NCBI GenBank assembly: GCA_963773945.1
Contig: CAVZDD010000005.1
Span: 1 to 64,000 of the forward strand
Reading direction: 5' to 3'
Length of the DNA stretch: 64,000 nucleotides
Origin: JAKIWV01 sp963773945
GTDB lineage: Archaea; Thermoplasmatota; Thermoplasmata; Lutacidiplasmatales; UBA184
Part shown: one piece after another, positions 25,156 through 33,431 of the stretch
Numbering within the stretch: position 1 is the first letter of the stretch
Layout: each line of letters starts with the position of its first letter
Notes under the pieces: model-generated
Told to the model about the DNA's origin: nothing
The model's database searches: none
Seen by the model: only the letters and a program-made list of their open reading frames with translations
Translations under genes and position numbers: made by a program

Positions 25156-26016
25156 TTGTCCGTGGCAAGGCCGAAGTCCACTCGAAGCAATCAGGAGCGA
25201 GCCGCAGTTCCATTCGTGAAATGGGCTGGCGGAAAGTCATCGCTCTCTGCAGAGGTGCTGCGACTCGTAGAAAGGCAGCCCTTTCGGCGTTATTTCGAAC
25301 CTTTCTTGGGAGGAGGTGCCGTTTTCTTTGCCCTGCATCCGACGTACGCTGTACTTTCCGATTCGAATCCGGACCTCATCAACGCGTACTCGCAGGTTCG
25401 GTCCAATGTAGAAGCGGTGATCGAAGAACTTGGCCACCACGAAGCGGAGCATTCGAAGACCCATTACTATTCAGTTCGGTCTAACCCGCCGAAGACTCTG
25501 CCTGCCAGAGCCGCATGGTTCCTCTACCTGAATAGAACGTGTTACAATGGTCTCTGGCGGGTCAACTCCAAGGGTCTCTTCAACGTCCCGATGGGCTCGT
25601 ACAAGAATCCGCGTATTGTGGACCATGAGAAGCTGCGAAGGGCCAGCAAGGCACTCAAGAGTGCGAGAATTATTTGCGCTGACTTCGAGACAGTGATTAC
25701 ACGATTGCGTCCGCGTCCCGTCTTCGGGGATGTGGTCTATTTCGATCCCCCGTACGTTCCCCTCAGCAGAACCTCGCAGTTTACCTCTTACACACGAGAG
25801 GATTTCACAGAGGAAGACCAGCGAAGACTAGCGCGAATCGCGACCATGCTCAACGAAAGGGGTGTGCGGGTGGTTCTAAGCAATTCCGAGACGCCCCTCA
25901 TTCGGTCCCTTTTCCCCGATCCTCCCTTCTCCACCAAAGTCGTACGCATGTCCCGTGCGATTAGCAGTGTGGGTTCGGGACGGGGAAAGATTCCCGAGCT
26001 TCTTGTTCACAACTAG
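25156..26016 (+). CDS. Dam-family (D12) adenine-N6 DNA methyltransferase
   Basis: 286 residues from a TTG (a GTG two codons later is possible). FVKWAGGKSSL is the N-terminal SAM-binding motif of the D12 class. FLGGGAVFFAL and LSDSNPDLINAY follow, and the catalytic motif IV DPPY is in VVYFDPPYVPLSRT. These enzymes methylate adenine in a short target such as GATC. The next gene begins 14 nt downstream and encodes a PD-(D/E)XK-like protein, so the pair looks like a type II restriction-modification unit. It is divergent from the nurA-herA operon. Confidence 0.9.
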   Translation: MSVARPKSTRSNQERAAVPFVKWAGGKSSLSAEVLRLVERQPFRRYFEPFLGGGAVFFALHPTYAVLSDSNPDLINAYSQVRSNVEAVIEELGHHEAEHSKTHYYSVRSNPPKTLPARAAWFLYLNRTCYNGLWRVNSKGLFNVPMGSYKNPRIVDHEKLRRASKALKSARIICADFETVITRLRPRPVFGDVVYFDPPYVPLSRTSQFTSYTREDFTEEDQRRLARIATMLNERGVRVVLSNSETPLIRSLFPDPPFSTKVVRMSRAISSVGSGRGKIPELLVHN

Positions 26017-26030
26017 AGGAGAATCTACCC

Positions 26031-27341
26031 ATGCCCCCTCATCCGACAATCCGGGAACTTTGGGTGCGGATCTTTAACGACCTCAATATCGATCCAAAGG
26101 CCAACGTGAGTTTTGTTACTGCGGAACAGGTCCGCACGGTCTCCCAACGGGAGGCCCGAAACATGGCCTACATGGACGAACGGTCCAAGGTGCCACCCAT
26201 TTTTGGGTCCCATTCGTTGTTCATTCTCCCCGTCTCAAACGGAAGGTACGCCATTGTACGTGGAGAGGGGTATCATGAATTGGAAGTTGGTTCGGTCGTT
26301 TACGAGGATTTCCAACCGGCTTTTCCCCTTGGCACGACTAACCTCGACCCCGAGAAAAGCGAAGGATCCGCACTCTCATACGCGTGGAATTCAGGAATCA
26401 TCGCCCACGTTACCGGTCAATCCTCTCTGCTTTTTGGACCCCCAGGTAGGTTTGCACTCGATCCGTTCGATTTCAAGATAGATGGGAAAGCAGAGCTTCA
26501 TCAGGAGGGGGCGCAGGCCGAAATTGATGGTTTCTTCTATTCAAGCAACTCCGCTTCTCTGATGGAGTTCAAGGCACGAGAATGCACTGATTTTCTGGTG
26601 CGTCAGCTGTACTACCCCTATCGCCACTGGTCAGGAAGGGCGGCCAAGTATGGCTGGGGCGCTGTCCGCCCGTTCTTCGTGGACTTCACTCTCGACCCAC
26701 TGAAATTCCGGTTCTTTGAATATCGTTTCACTGACCCCGAGGATTACGAATCAATCAGATTGATCTCGGCGCGTGGACTGCGAGTCCGGGAACCCACCCG
26801 ACCCTTTAGCGGACTGCTTGACGTCCTTCCGGAACCCTCCCTGGCTTCTCTCACTCCTCAAGCGGACAACGTTGAACGAGTGCTCCGAGTGCCTTTCTTA
26901 GTAACGAGGGGACAAACCAATGCTTTCTTGGTCGCAGAGTCGGAGGGCTTCACTCCACGGCAGAGCTCGTACTACCGCCGTGCTGCCGAGGTTCTCGGGC
27001 TCGTCCAACAAAAGGGATCCGGTTATGAGCTCACGGACCTGGGCCTGAGGTTTGTATCGGTTGACACTGTTCAGCGAAACGAGCTGGTCGCGATTCAGCT
27101 TGCGAAGATCCCTGCGTTTCATGAGATCCTGGAAGGGATTTCGAATGGGCGTGGTAAGCAGATTACTCGCGAGCGGGTAGCCAGGATACTGCAGAAACAC
27201 GACGCCCGGATTCACGGATCAACTGTACCGAGGCGAACTTTGACAGCTCTGGCGTGGCTCCGCTGGCTTCAGAACACAACGGGAATACTGACCGTGGATG
27301 CGTTGGGAACCGTCCGAGCAACTCCGCGACTGCTCTCTTAA
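26031..27341 (+). CDS. PD-(D/E)XK restriction endonuclease candidate
   Basis: 436 residues; the ATG is preceded by AGGAGA. Near residues 162-182 it has EIDGFFYSSNS followed by SLMEFKARE: an Asp, about 11 residues, then Glu-x-Lys, the active-site spacing of PD-(D/E)XK nucleases. The C-terminal 150 residues include a helix-turn-helix-like region (FTPRQSSYYRRAAEVLGLVQ) that could read DNA. It lies directly downstream of the Dam-type methylase, so I infer the cognate endonuclease. The protein as a whole matches no family I recognise. It converges with the HEPN gene. Confidence 0.65.
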   Translation: MPPHPTIRELWVRIFNDLNIDPKANVSFVTAEQVRTVSQREARNMAYMDERSKVPPIFGSHSLFILPVSNGRYAIVRGEGYHELEVGSVVYEDFQPAFPLGTTNLDPEKSEGSALSYAWNSGIIAHVTGQSSLLFGPPGRFALDPFDFKIDGKAELHQEGAQAEIDGFFYSSNSASLMEFKARECTDFLVRQLYYPYRHWSGRAAKYGWGAVRPFFVDFTLDPLKFRFFEYRFTDPEDYESIRLISARGLRVREPTRPFSGLLDVLPEPSLASLTPQADNVERVLRVPFLVTRGQTNAFLVAESEGFTPRQSSYYRRAAEVLGLVQQKGSGYELTDLGLRFVSVDTVQRNELVAIQLAKIPAFHEILEGISNGRGKQITRERVARILQKHDARIHGSTVPRRTLTALAWLRWLQNTTGILTVDALGTVRATPRLLS

Positions 27342-27395
27342 GGACTGGCCGAGGTTTTTCCAGCTCGCGCTACAGTCTCGCAGAGGTCCGGACCC

Positions 27396-27644
27396 TCACC
27401 CTCCGGTGGGCAATCGGAACCCCTTCCGCATTTCGCTCAGGTAGATGGTCAGGAGCTCTCTTTGGTGAGGTTCCAGCTGCCGACCGCCATGCATCAACGT
27501 GTTTCGGTAGTCAACTATCTCTTGGAAGTGAACTGAAAATCGGGTTTGGTTCTTGAATAATCGTTGAAGCAGCGGCTGAAAGATGTCTCTCCAGTTCGCG
27601 GCTAGGCGAACGATCTCTTCTATCTCGCCAAGGTCTAGAAACAT
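27396..27644 (-). CDS. Small HEPN-domain protein
   Basis: 82 residues, nearly all helical. DYRNTLMHGG gives Arg47-Asn48-x3-His52, the R-x4-6-H signature of HEPN ribonucleases, placed before the last helix as in minimal HEPN domains. The ATG overlaps the stop of the DGQHR gene by 10 nt, so the two are translationally coupled. HEPN proteins in defence loci often act as toxins that cut RNA, usually held in check by a partner. The partner here would be the DGQHR protein or a missing antitoxin. Confidence 0.6.
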   Translation of the reverse strand: MFLDLGEIEEIVRLAANWRDIFQPLLQRLFKNQTRFSVHFQEIVDYRNTLMHGGRQLEPHQRELLTIYLSEMRKGFRLPTGG

Positions 27645-29419
27645 ATCTGGGGGGATCCCGGGACGGCCAAACTCCGACCCTCAGCTCGCGTCCTCAGATG
27701 GGGCGGCATCCTCGCCGGGTCGATCCACCAGTTTGGATCCTTCCTCTGCATATGTTCGACGACGGCGGTCCTGACCTTTGATTCGAAATCGGCTATGACA
27801 TCTCGAGGGCTGGAGCGGGTGACCGCAGACGCAGCATATCCGGGAAAGGAGCCTTGGATCGCGCTCATGAGTTCGAACGCGGTTGTAGCTCGGCCTCCCT
27901 CGCCGTTGCATGCCGACCGAAGTTCGTCGATCGCGTCGATTGTCGAGTACTTTGACTGGTAGTGCCTCTTGAGAGGTTGTAGGAGGCGTCTAATTTCCGA
28001 TGCCTTCGGTGTATGGCGAAGGTAGACTATCCCCTGCTCATAGATTCTGAGCATTACGTTGATGCCATTATTGGTAAAGATGAACCCCTTCTTGCCTCGT
28101 CGCCAATCCTTGACGAAGAGCCGGGAAACTTGAGTGAAGTAAGTGGATAGGGCACGTGAGAGGACTCGTACACGATCGTTCGCGACGCGTCTGTAAAGGG
28201 GGTTCCGCACAGTCGCCTTCATATTTTCGGTGTGGTTAGCAACGAGATCACGCGCTTCCACACTGTCACAAAAGTTGGCCAGATACACGTGCTTGCCCTG
28301 TCTGCCGCTCCCCTTTAGCGGAACGAAAATCCGGCCAATAAAAGGAGAAGACTCCCCGACAGACTTCACCGCGCGGGAAATTATACCTACTTCAGTCGCG
28401 GGGTGAATTTCCCCCTCGAGGTCCCAGAGCAGGTTAGGATCGACCGGCTTCTGCTCCTTATTGATGGTGAGAAACAGCTCTGCTTGTTTTCCCTCATCCA
28501 AACCCGAGAACGCAACCACAGGCAATCGCAAATTCTGTAGCGCTGCTCGGGCCTTGGTGAAGCCGTACAGTCGGTGCTGTCCGTCAATGATCCACGCACT
28601 CCTCGGCCTCGTCGGAAGGTAGAGCCAGCCAACTTCTATGCCTCCCGGAAGTCCGAAACGCTTTCGTCGGACAAATCTAACGGGGTCCCGGAAACTTATG
28701 ATGATGTTGTTGGCAAAGAAGTTCTGTTGGCGACGATCCCGTAGGAACTTCCCAATCTCAACAATTCTGTCTTTTTTCAGGAAACGTTGGTAGTATGTTT
28801 CTGTTCCTCGCTCTCTCCTCGCAACGAATGCAATGTCTAACAGCGCCTCTGGACGTGCGAAGAAAGAGTACGCAACTCGGCCTCGGAGTTTTGTCCGAAA
28901 AGCAGGGATACAATGTTCGTCGTTTCTTACGGCGGGGGGAAAGGTAACACTGAGTTCTCCAAGCACCTCCTTTATCGCGTAAGGGCCAACTTTGTCGATC
29001 TCTTTGCGATAGTAGTCGAGGAATTCATCGTCCCAGAGAAAGACTCGAGGGCGCTGCGCGGCGAACGCTCGGTCAGCCCGAGAAACGTTGATGTTCTTCG
29101 TCGCAACAACTAGTCGAATCTTCGGGTACTTCTTGGCCCAGCCGCGCGATAGCAGCCCATCTCGAAGATTTTGAAGGATACCCCGATGTTCCTTGATCTT
29201 TCTTCTGATGGGTTTGCGCCGTGCCTCTACTGATGTGTGGCACTCGACTGCAACAAAACAGTCGGAGATAGCACCTGATGCGTCGACCTGAACACCACCG
29301 ATGACGTTCCTCTGTCCAGAAGCCACATGCCTCAGACCTAGATCCTCGAGGAAGCCTCCGACGTCTGACTCGAATCGTTGAGCAGACGCCAAACCGCCTT
29401 CGGCCAAGGGACTAGACAA
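27635..29419 (-). CDS. DGQHR-domain protein (DndB/DpdB-like)
   Basis: 594 residues from a TTG preceded by GGAGGGG. Residues 279-283 read DGQHR inside WIIDGQHRLYGF, the hallmark of the DGQHR family that includes DndB and the DpdB protein of deazaguanine DNA-modification clusters. NKEQKPVDPNLLWDLEG follows, as is usual in the family. The N-terminal 140 residues contain VQVDASG and FVAVECH, resembling a PD-(D/E)XK nuclease whose final Lys is His, so it may be inactive. DGQHR proteins are ParB/sulfiredoxin-fold and may hydrolyse ATP to aid base modification. It lies 10 kb from the DpdA-like gene, within the same island. Confidence 0.82.
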   Translation of the reverse strand: MSSPLAEGGLASAQRFESDVGGFLEDLGLRHVASGQRNVIGGVQVDASGAISDCFVAVECHTSVEARRKPIRRKIKEHRGILQNLRDGLLSRGWAKKYPKIRLVVATKNINVSRADRAFAAQRPRVFLWDDEFLDYYRKEIDKVGPYAIKEVLGELSVTFPPAVRNDEHCIPAFRTKLRGRVAYSFFARPEALLDIAFVARRERGTETYYQRFLKKDRIVEIGKFLRDRRQQNFFANNIIISFRDPVRFVRRKRFGLPGGIEVGWLYLPTRPRSAWIIDGQHRLYGFTKARAALQNLRLPVVAFSGLDEGKQAELFLTINKEQKPVDPNLLWDLEGEIHPATEVGIISRAVKSVGESSPFIGRIFVPLKGSGRQGKHVYLANFCDSVEARDLVANHTENMKATVRNPLYRRVANDRVRVLSRALSTYFTQVSRLFVKDWRRGKKGFIFTNNGINVMLRIYEQGIVYLRHTPKASEIRRLLQPLKRHYQSKYSTIDAIDELRSACNGEGGRATTAFELMSAIQGSFPGYAASAVTRSSPRDVIADFESKVRTAVVEHMQRKDPNWWIDPARMPPHLRTRAEGRSLAVPGSPQICF

Positions 29420-29543
29420 ACCCCTCCTAGATAGAAAACCCCTCGTAGACCCCTAATCCGAACCCGTGGCCGGCGCGCGGCGGGATGGCGCCGGATCTTT
29501 CGAACGGATACCCGCCATGTGTTGCTCAACCGCACGTTGGAGG

Positions 29544-30827
29544 CTACCGTTCCGATCCAGTTCCTCCACGATCTTCGCTAGCAATGAATTCGGACTGACC
29601 CTTCACCGTAGAGGAGTCGGGGCTTGAGGAGAAGGCCGCTCCCATCAACTTCAGGGCTTCTGCGTTCCGTTCCTTCATCTCCAGGATCGCGGCCGCGTCC
29701 ATCGGACCGCCGCACTGGAGGCAAAATCGAGCATCGCTCCGATTGAGCGTTTTGCACCGTCCGCAGGGCTTCGGTGTCCGGGGGACAGCCGACGCCCCCG
29801 GTCGCGCCGGTGTGATGCCGTAGCGGGCGTTCAGCACATCCTGTACGTCCCGGTTGCTGATATGGATGTAGTGCCGAGGAGCCCTCGACCCGGGGACCCA
29901 TCCGCCGATCCGTTCGAAGATCGAGTACGGGATCGCTGGGTCCTTGGATAGGGCCGTCAGCCCGGAGCGTCGGAAATTGTACGGGTCCACGGGCTTCTTG
30001 ATTCCCGCCCGCCGAGCCGCCTCGATCGAGACCTGGTGCATTGCCCGGTAAGAGACCTGCTTGCCGTGCCGCTCGGACCCCTGTACGCCCACCCAGAGCG
30101 GAGAGCTCGGGTCTCCCTTGTTTGGGTGTATGTCGAGCCACGCGAGTAGGGCGGGCACGGCGTCTTCGTACAAGGAGACGGGCATTGCCGCGGACCCCTT
30201 CTCGGGGCGGATCATCAGGTCGACGTACCCCTCCGGGTGGGTCTCCACGTCGCCCAGCGTCAGGCGGAAGACTTCACCGGGACGGCGTCTCGAGTTAAAC
30301 AGGCACCAAATCCAAGCCCTGTCACGGTGGTTCAAGGTGTGGTCCGCGATCGCCGTGACGTCCTCCCGGGTGAGCATGTCCGCTGGCCCGACCTTCGAGT
30401 AGGCCTTCGTGTGGAACGTGAGGTGAAGCCACCGGGGGACATCCTGGTCCGCGCGTTCATAGGACCATCGCCAGTACCGAGCTACGCAGCCCCAGGCGTT
30501 CTGCTGCGTCCACATCGCGTACTTGCTGGAAGGGAACCGCTCTAGGAAGTGGGTCGGGGTCTCGCGGGTCGGCACCAGGAACTCGGCGCCCAGGCGCGCG
30601 GCGACCTTGGGGAGCCACCAGAGGTACGTCCGAATCCGCAGGTCGCCGACGTGGGCGCGCTGGCTGTTCACGAACGCCAGGATGGAGGTCCGGGCGTCGG
30701 CCGTCAAGGTGGGTTCCCCCGCGAGCGTCGCCTTGGACTCGAGGAACGCGGTGAGGTGGGCGATCGTGCCGGAGACCTCGTGGATGTCCGCGAAGGGGTC
30801 CTTCGGGCGGTTCTCGCCGTTTTTCAT
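29544..30827 (-). CDS. Tyrosine recombinase/integrase with C-terminal zinc ribbon
   Basis: 427 residues. The N-terminal core-binding domain is at about 40-150. The catalytic region has SRRRPGEVFRL (first Arg), a Lys in EKGSAAMPV, and YNFRRSGLTAL (second Arg, with Asn in place of the usual His). It ends with RHYIHISNRDV, carrying the nucleophile Tyr. After it come CGRCKTLNRSDARFCLQCGG, a four-Cys zinc ribbon, and a disordered tail. It starts 42 nt from the 3' end of a tRNA-Met gene, with a CATATC box about 27 nt upstream of the ATG. This is the arrangement of integrases that use tRNA genes as attachment sites. Confidence 0.88.
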   Translation of the reverse strand: MKNGENRPKDPFADIHEVSGTIAHLTAFLESKATLAGEPTLTADARTSILAFVNSQRAHVGDLRIRTYLWWLPKVAARLGAEFLVPTRETPTHFLERFPSSKYAMWTQQNAWGCVARYWRWSYERADQDVPRWLHLTFHTKAYSKVGPADMLTREDVTAIADHTLNHRDRAWIWCLFNSRRRPGEVFRLTLGDVETHPEGYVDLMIRPEKGSAAMPVSLYEDAVPALLAWLDIHPNKGDPSSPLWVGVQGSERHGKQVSYRAMHQVSIEAARRAGIKKPVDPYNFRRSGLTALSKDPAIPYSIFERIGGWVPGSRAPRHYIHISNRDVQDVLNARYGITPARPGASAVPRTPKPCGRCKTLNRSDARFCLQCGGPMDAAAILEMKERNAEALKLMGAAFSSSPDSSTVKGQSEFIASEDRGGTGSER

Positions 30828-30869
30828 CTACTGACGTGAGGCATGTCAGGGATATGAAGTAAAACGTAG

Positions 30870-30975
30870 TGTCGGAGGGGGGATTTGAACCCCCGACCCC
30901 AGGATCTCTCCAGCGACCGAGCGGGGCTCGGCCGCTCTATGAGTCCCGTGCTCTACCAGGCTGAGCCACTCCGAC
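30870..30975 (-). tRNA. tRNA-Met (CAT), with a 32-nt intron
   Basis: Acceptor GTCGGAG pairs with CTCCGAC (discriminator A). The T arm is GGGGG-TTCAAAT-CCCCC and the anticodon stem CGGGA/TCCTG. The anticodon loop is CTCATA, then a 32-nt intron, then A, so the intron follows position 37. The intron contains a 10-bp hairpin (GCGGCCGAGC with GCTCGGTCGC) as needed for bulge-helix-bulge splicing. The G1-C72 pair suggests the elongator; tRNA-Ile2 with modified CAT is a less likely alternative. Confidence 0.92.
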
Positions 30976-31020
30976 GGTGCCCCGCGCGGTCGGGACCTCC
31001 GCCGCGATCGACGAACGGGC

Positions 31021-31749
31021 TCACGCCGCGGACACTCCGCTCTCCTCCGCGGGGGGCGCCTCGGGAGCGGCGGGTCCGGACGGTCCCGTCTCGGCGGGCG
31101 GGACCTCCGTACCGGCGGGAGCGACCTCGTCGGCGATCGGGCCGAGTATCTCGGACCGGCGGATCTCGATTTTCTTAAGTGGGTAGAGCGTCCGCAGTCC
31201 CTGCGAGAGCGTCTTCCCCAAGTCGCCCTGGAGCATCTCGCGCACGAAGTCCGCAGCCGTGCGCTTGGCCGCTTCGTCGACCAGCAGCTGGCGAAGCGTG
31301 TTCCGGAGCTCGCTCCGCAGGCGGGATTGGAGCCGGTGTTCGCCCACTGCGACGGGCTTGAGCCGCATCGAGACCCCGTCCTTCGTGGTGACGAGAAGCG
31401 ACCCGTCGATCTTCGATCGCTTCCGGCGCGCGAGGCGTCGCACGTAGTCCGACGTGAGGTCATGTCCGATGAAGCGGGTCTCGGCAACGTTCTCCCCGCT
31501 GATGCGCTCGATCTGGAAACGGAGCTTGATGTGCGCCTTCGAGATGTCTGCGCCCCCGCCGAGTTCCGACAGGGTGACTTCGATCGTGCGGCCCATGAGC
31601 TGCTCGGGTTCCGTGGCGACGGTCTCGCCGAGGTCCACGTGCTGGAAAATCCCAGGAGCCTTGAGCTTGTACCAGCGCTTGGACCGCCACTTGTCCTTGA
31701 CGGTCCGGGCCAGTGCCGTCTTCTTGCCTGAGGACTCCTTCTCGGCCAT
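31021..31749 (-). CDS. rps3ae: Small-subunit ribosomal protein S3Ae (eS1)
   Basis: 242 residues from the ATG at 31749. KDKWRSKRWYKLKAP at the N-terminus, GRTIEVTLSEL, FIGHDLTSDYVRRLARRKRSKID and YPLKKIEIRRSEIL are characteristic of archaeal/eukaryotic S3Ae/eS1 on the platform of the 30S subunit. The last 30 residues are an Ala/Pro/Glu-rich extension beyond the usual length. The start is chosen from a TATA-like TACTTAAAT at 31778-31786, about 33 nt upstream; the GTG at 31767 would lie at or before the transcription start. It is the first clearly core gene to the right of the integrase. Confidence 0.93.
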   Translation of the reverse strand: MAEKESSGKKTALARTVKDKWRSKRWYKLKAPGIFQHVDLGETVATEPEQLMGRTIEVTLSELGGGADISKAHIKLRFQIERISGENVAETRFIGHDLTSDYVRRLARRKRSKIDGSLLVTTKDGVSMRLKPVAVGEHRLQSRLRSELRNTLRQLLVDEAAKRTAADFVREMLQGDLGKTLSQGLRTLYPLKKIEIRRSEILGPIADEVAPAGTEVPPAETGPSGPAAPEAPPAEESGVSAA

Positions 31750-31777
31750 CGGGGTGGGGCCGCCCACTGGGGATTCC

Positions 31778-31786
31778 TACTTAAAT
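31778..31786 (-). promoter_or_regulatory. TATA-like box of the S3Ae gene
   Basis: TACTTAAAT on the plus strand (ATTTAAGTA on the coding strand) lies about 33 nt before the S3Ae ATG. Confidence 0.45.
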
Positions 31787-31880
31787 CTGCCCCCCGGACC
31801 TTCCATCCATCGGCGACCGGGAGCGTCGGATTTTTACCGCGCCCCAAACCTAATTAGAGCCCCCCGGGCTCGGCCGCCTC

Positions 31881-33431
31881 GTGGCCGAAGTGCCCCCTAT
31901 CGGCGCCCGGCCCGCTCCGACCGTTGGTGCGCGAACGACTGCTGCGCAGCTTCGGGCGCAGGGGGCCGTGGTCCAAACTCCCACCGAATTGTTCCGGGCC
32001 GAGATCCTTCGCCGTATTGCGGAGACTCGAAGCCACGGTTTCTCCCACGCCGAGGCGGTCGCCGCCTTGTTCCCACACACCGTCCTCCCCACCGAGACGT
32101 ACGAGGACCTCGTGGCGGCGCTCGTTTCGGGCGCCCACTTGCTCTTCTTTGGGCCGTCCGGGGCCGGTAAGACCTCGCTGGCCAAGGAACTCTGGGGATT
32201 GTTCCCCAAAGACCTCTGGGTCGTCGAAGGATGCCCGGTGGGGGACGACCCGCTGAGCCTCGTGAGCAAGGAAGCGGCCGAGCGGCAGCCCCCGTGCCCG
32301 ATTTGCCGGCGTCGTTTCTCCGCCGGCGGAGAGGTCGCGGCGTTCGACCCCGCCCTCGTCGACGCAAGCAAGGTGCCGGCCGTCCGAGTGCGGCGTCGGG
32401 AAGGTTACGGCTTTGCGCGCTTGCAGGGCTCGAGCGAGGTGTTCCCGGACCATTTGACCGGGAACGTCAATCTCCGGAAGCTCGAGGAGATCGGCGACCC
32501 GATGAGCCCCCTCGTTCTCGAACCGGGAAAGCTCCTCCAAGCGAATCGGGGTCTGCTCCTCGTCGACGAGATCGGGAAACTTCCTCTCGGTACCCAGAAT
32601 GTCCTGCTCCAGTCGCTCCAAGAGGGAACGGTCACCCCCTCCAAATCGAGGGAGAGCTTCCCGGCGCTGTTCGTCGCCGTGTGCACCTCAAACCTCTCCG
32701 ACCTCGACAACATCAACGACCCCCTTTCCGACCGGTTGACGAGCCTTCACGTCGGGTTCAACAAGCGCCATTCGGCCAACCGGGAGATCGTCGACCGGGC
32801 CCGGGCCGAAACGTCCGCCGGCTACGTTCCGGAGATCCTGCTCGATTCCGGTGTCCGGATGATCGAGGCGTGGCGGCTTCGTATGTCCGAGGAGGACCCT
32901 GACATGGGGGAGGTCGGGTCGAACCGGACCCTCCTCGATGTCGTCGCCCGGACGGAGGCGTACGGAACGTTGGGAACCCGGGCCGTCCCCACGCTCGAAG
33001 ACCTCCGGGCGGGGCTTGTGCACGCGATGCGGGGCCGGATTCGGGCCCGGAGCGGCGATTCGTTCCAGCAGAACTCGAAACGGGTCCAGGAATTCCTCGA
33101 CCAGCACCTGGAGGCCTCGCTCAAAGACAGCGCGAAGGTCTACTGGTGTCGGTACTTCCGGGACATCCTCAAATCCAAGAACGACGAAGCGCAGGCGCTC
33201 ATCGGAGAAGGGCGCCGGCTGATACCGGATACGGCGCTCCAGGCCGAGGCGAAGGGGCAGTCCGAGATGTTCCCCCGGTTCCATACCTTTGTGACGTGCG
33301 TCCAGGAACGCGAGCACCCGCCCGCGTCGCTCGGTGCCTGGCCCGCCGCCGTCGCCGAGTTCGGCCTGGTCGAGAAATACTCCCTGTTCACCTGCGACCA
33401 GGAACCGACGGATGACACCGCCGCCGGCTGA
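31881..33431 (+). CDS. AAA+ ATPase, PrkA/MoxR-like
   Basis: 516 residues, GTG start about 29 nt after a TAATTAG box. Walker A is FGPSGAGKTS (about 93-102) and Walker B GLLLVDEIGKLP. Between them lies an insert with VVEGCPVGDDPLSLV and CPICRRRF, reminiscent of the cysteine/histidine insert of PrkA-type AAA proteins. VAVCTSNLSDLDNINDPLSDR is the sensor and arginine-finger region. The gene overlaps by 20 nt with a VWA-domain gene, the usual partner of MoxR and PrkA ATPases. Such pairs act as chaperones or kinases in stress adaptation. Substrate not deducible. Confidence 0.8.
   Translation: MAEVPPIGARPAPTVGARTTAAQLRAQGAVVQTPTELFRAEILRRIAETRSHGFSHAEAVAALFPHTVLPTETYEDLVAALVSGAHLLFFGPSGAGKTSLAKELWGLFPKDLWVVEGCPVGDDPLSLVSKEAAERQPPCPICRRRFSAGGEVAAFDPALVDASKVPAVRVRRREGYGFARLQGSSEVFPDHLTGNVNLRKLEEIGDPMSPLVLEPGKLLQANRGLLLVDEIGKLPLGTQNVLLQSLQEGTVTPSKSRESFPALFVAVCTSNLSDLDNINDPLSDRLTSLHVGFNKRHSANREIVDRARAETSAGYVPEILLDSGVRMIEAWRLRMSEEDPDMGEVGSNRTLLDVVARTEAYGTLGTRAVPTLEDLRAGLVHAMRGRIRARSGDSFQQNSKRVQEFLDQHLEASLKDSAKVYWCRYFRDILKSKNDEAQALIGEGRRLIPDTALQAEAKGQSEMFPRFHTFVTCVQEREHPPASLGAWPAAVAEFGLVEKYSLFTCDQEPTDDTAAG

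Noticed and set aside
24887..25219. 110-codon plus-strand frame between nurA and the methylase
   Set aside because: It overlaps both gene starts and the TATA-like boxes and has no recognisable protein character.
1..30869. A second copy of the tRNA-Met 3' end marking the other island edge
   Set aside because: I looked by eye for the G-rich T-arm sequence and found no convincing duplicate; the edge may lie outside the window.
30846..31847. 333-codon minus-strand frame covering tRNA-Met and S3Ae
   Set aside because: It is Ser/Arg-rich, overlaps the tRNA and runs in a different frame from the conserved S3Ae protein.
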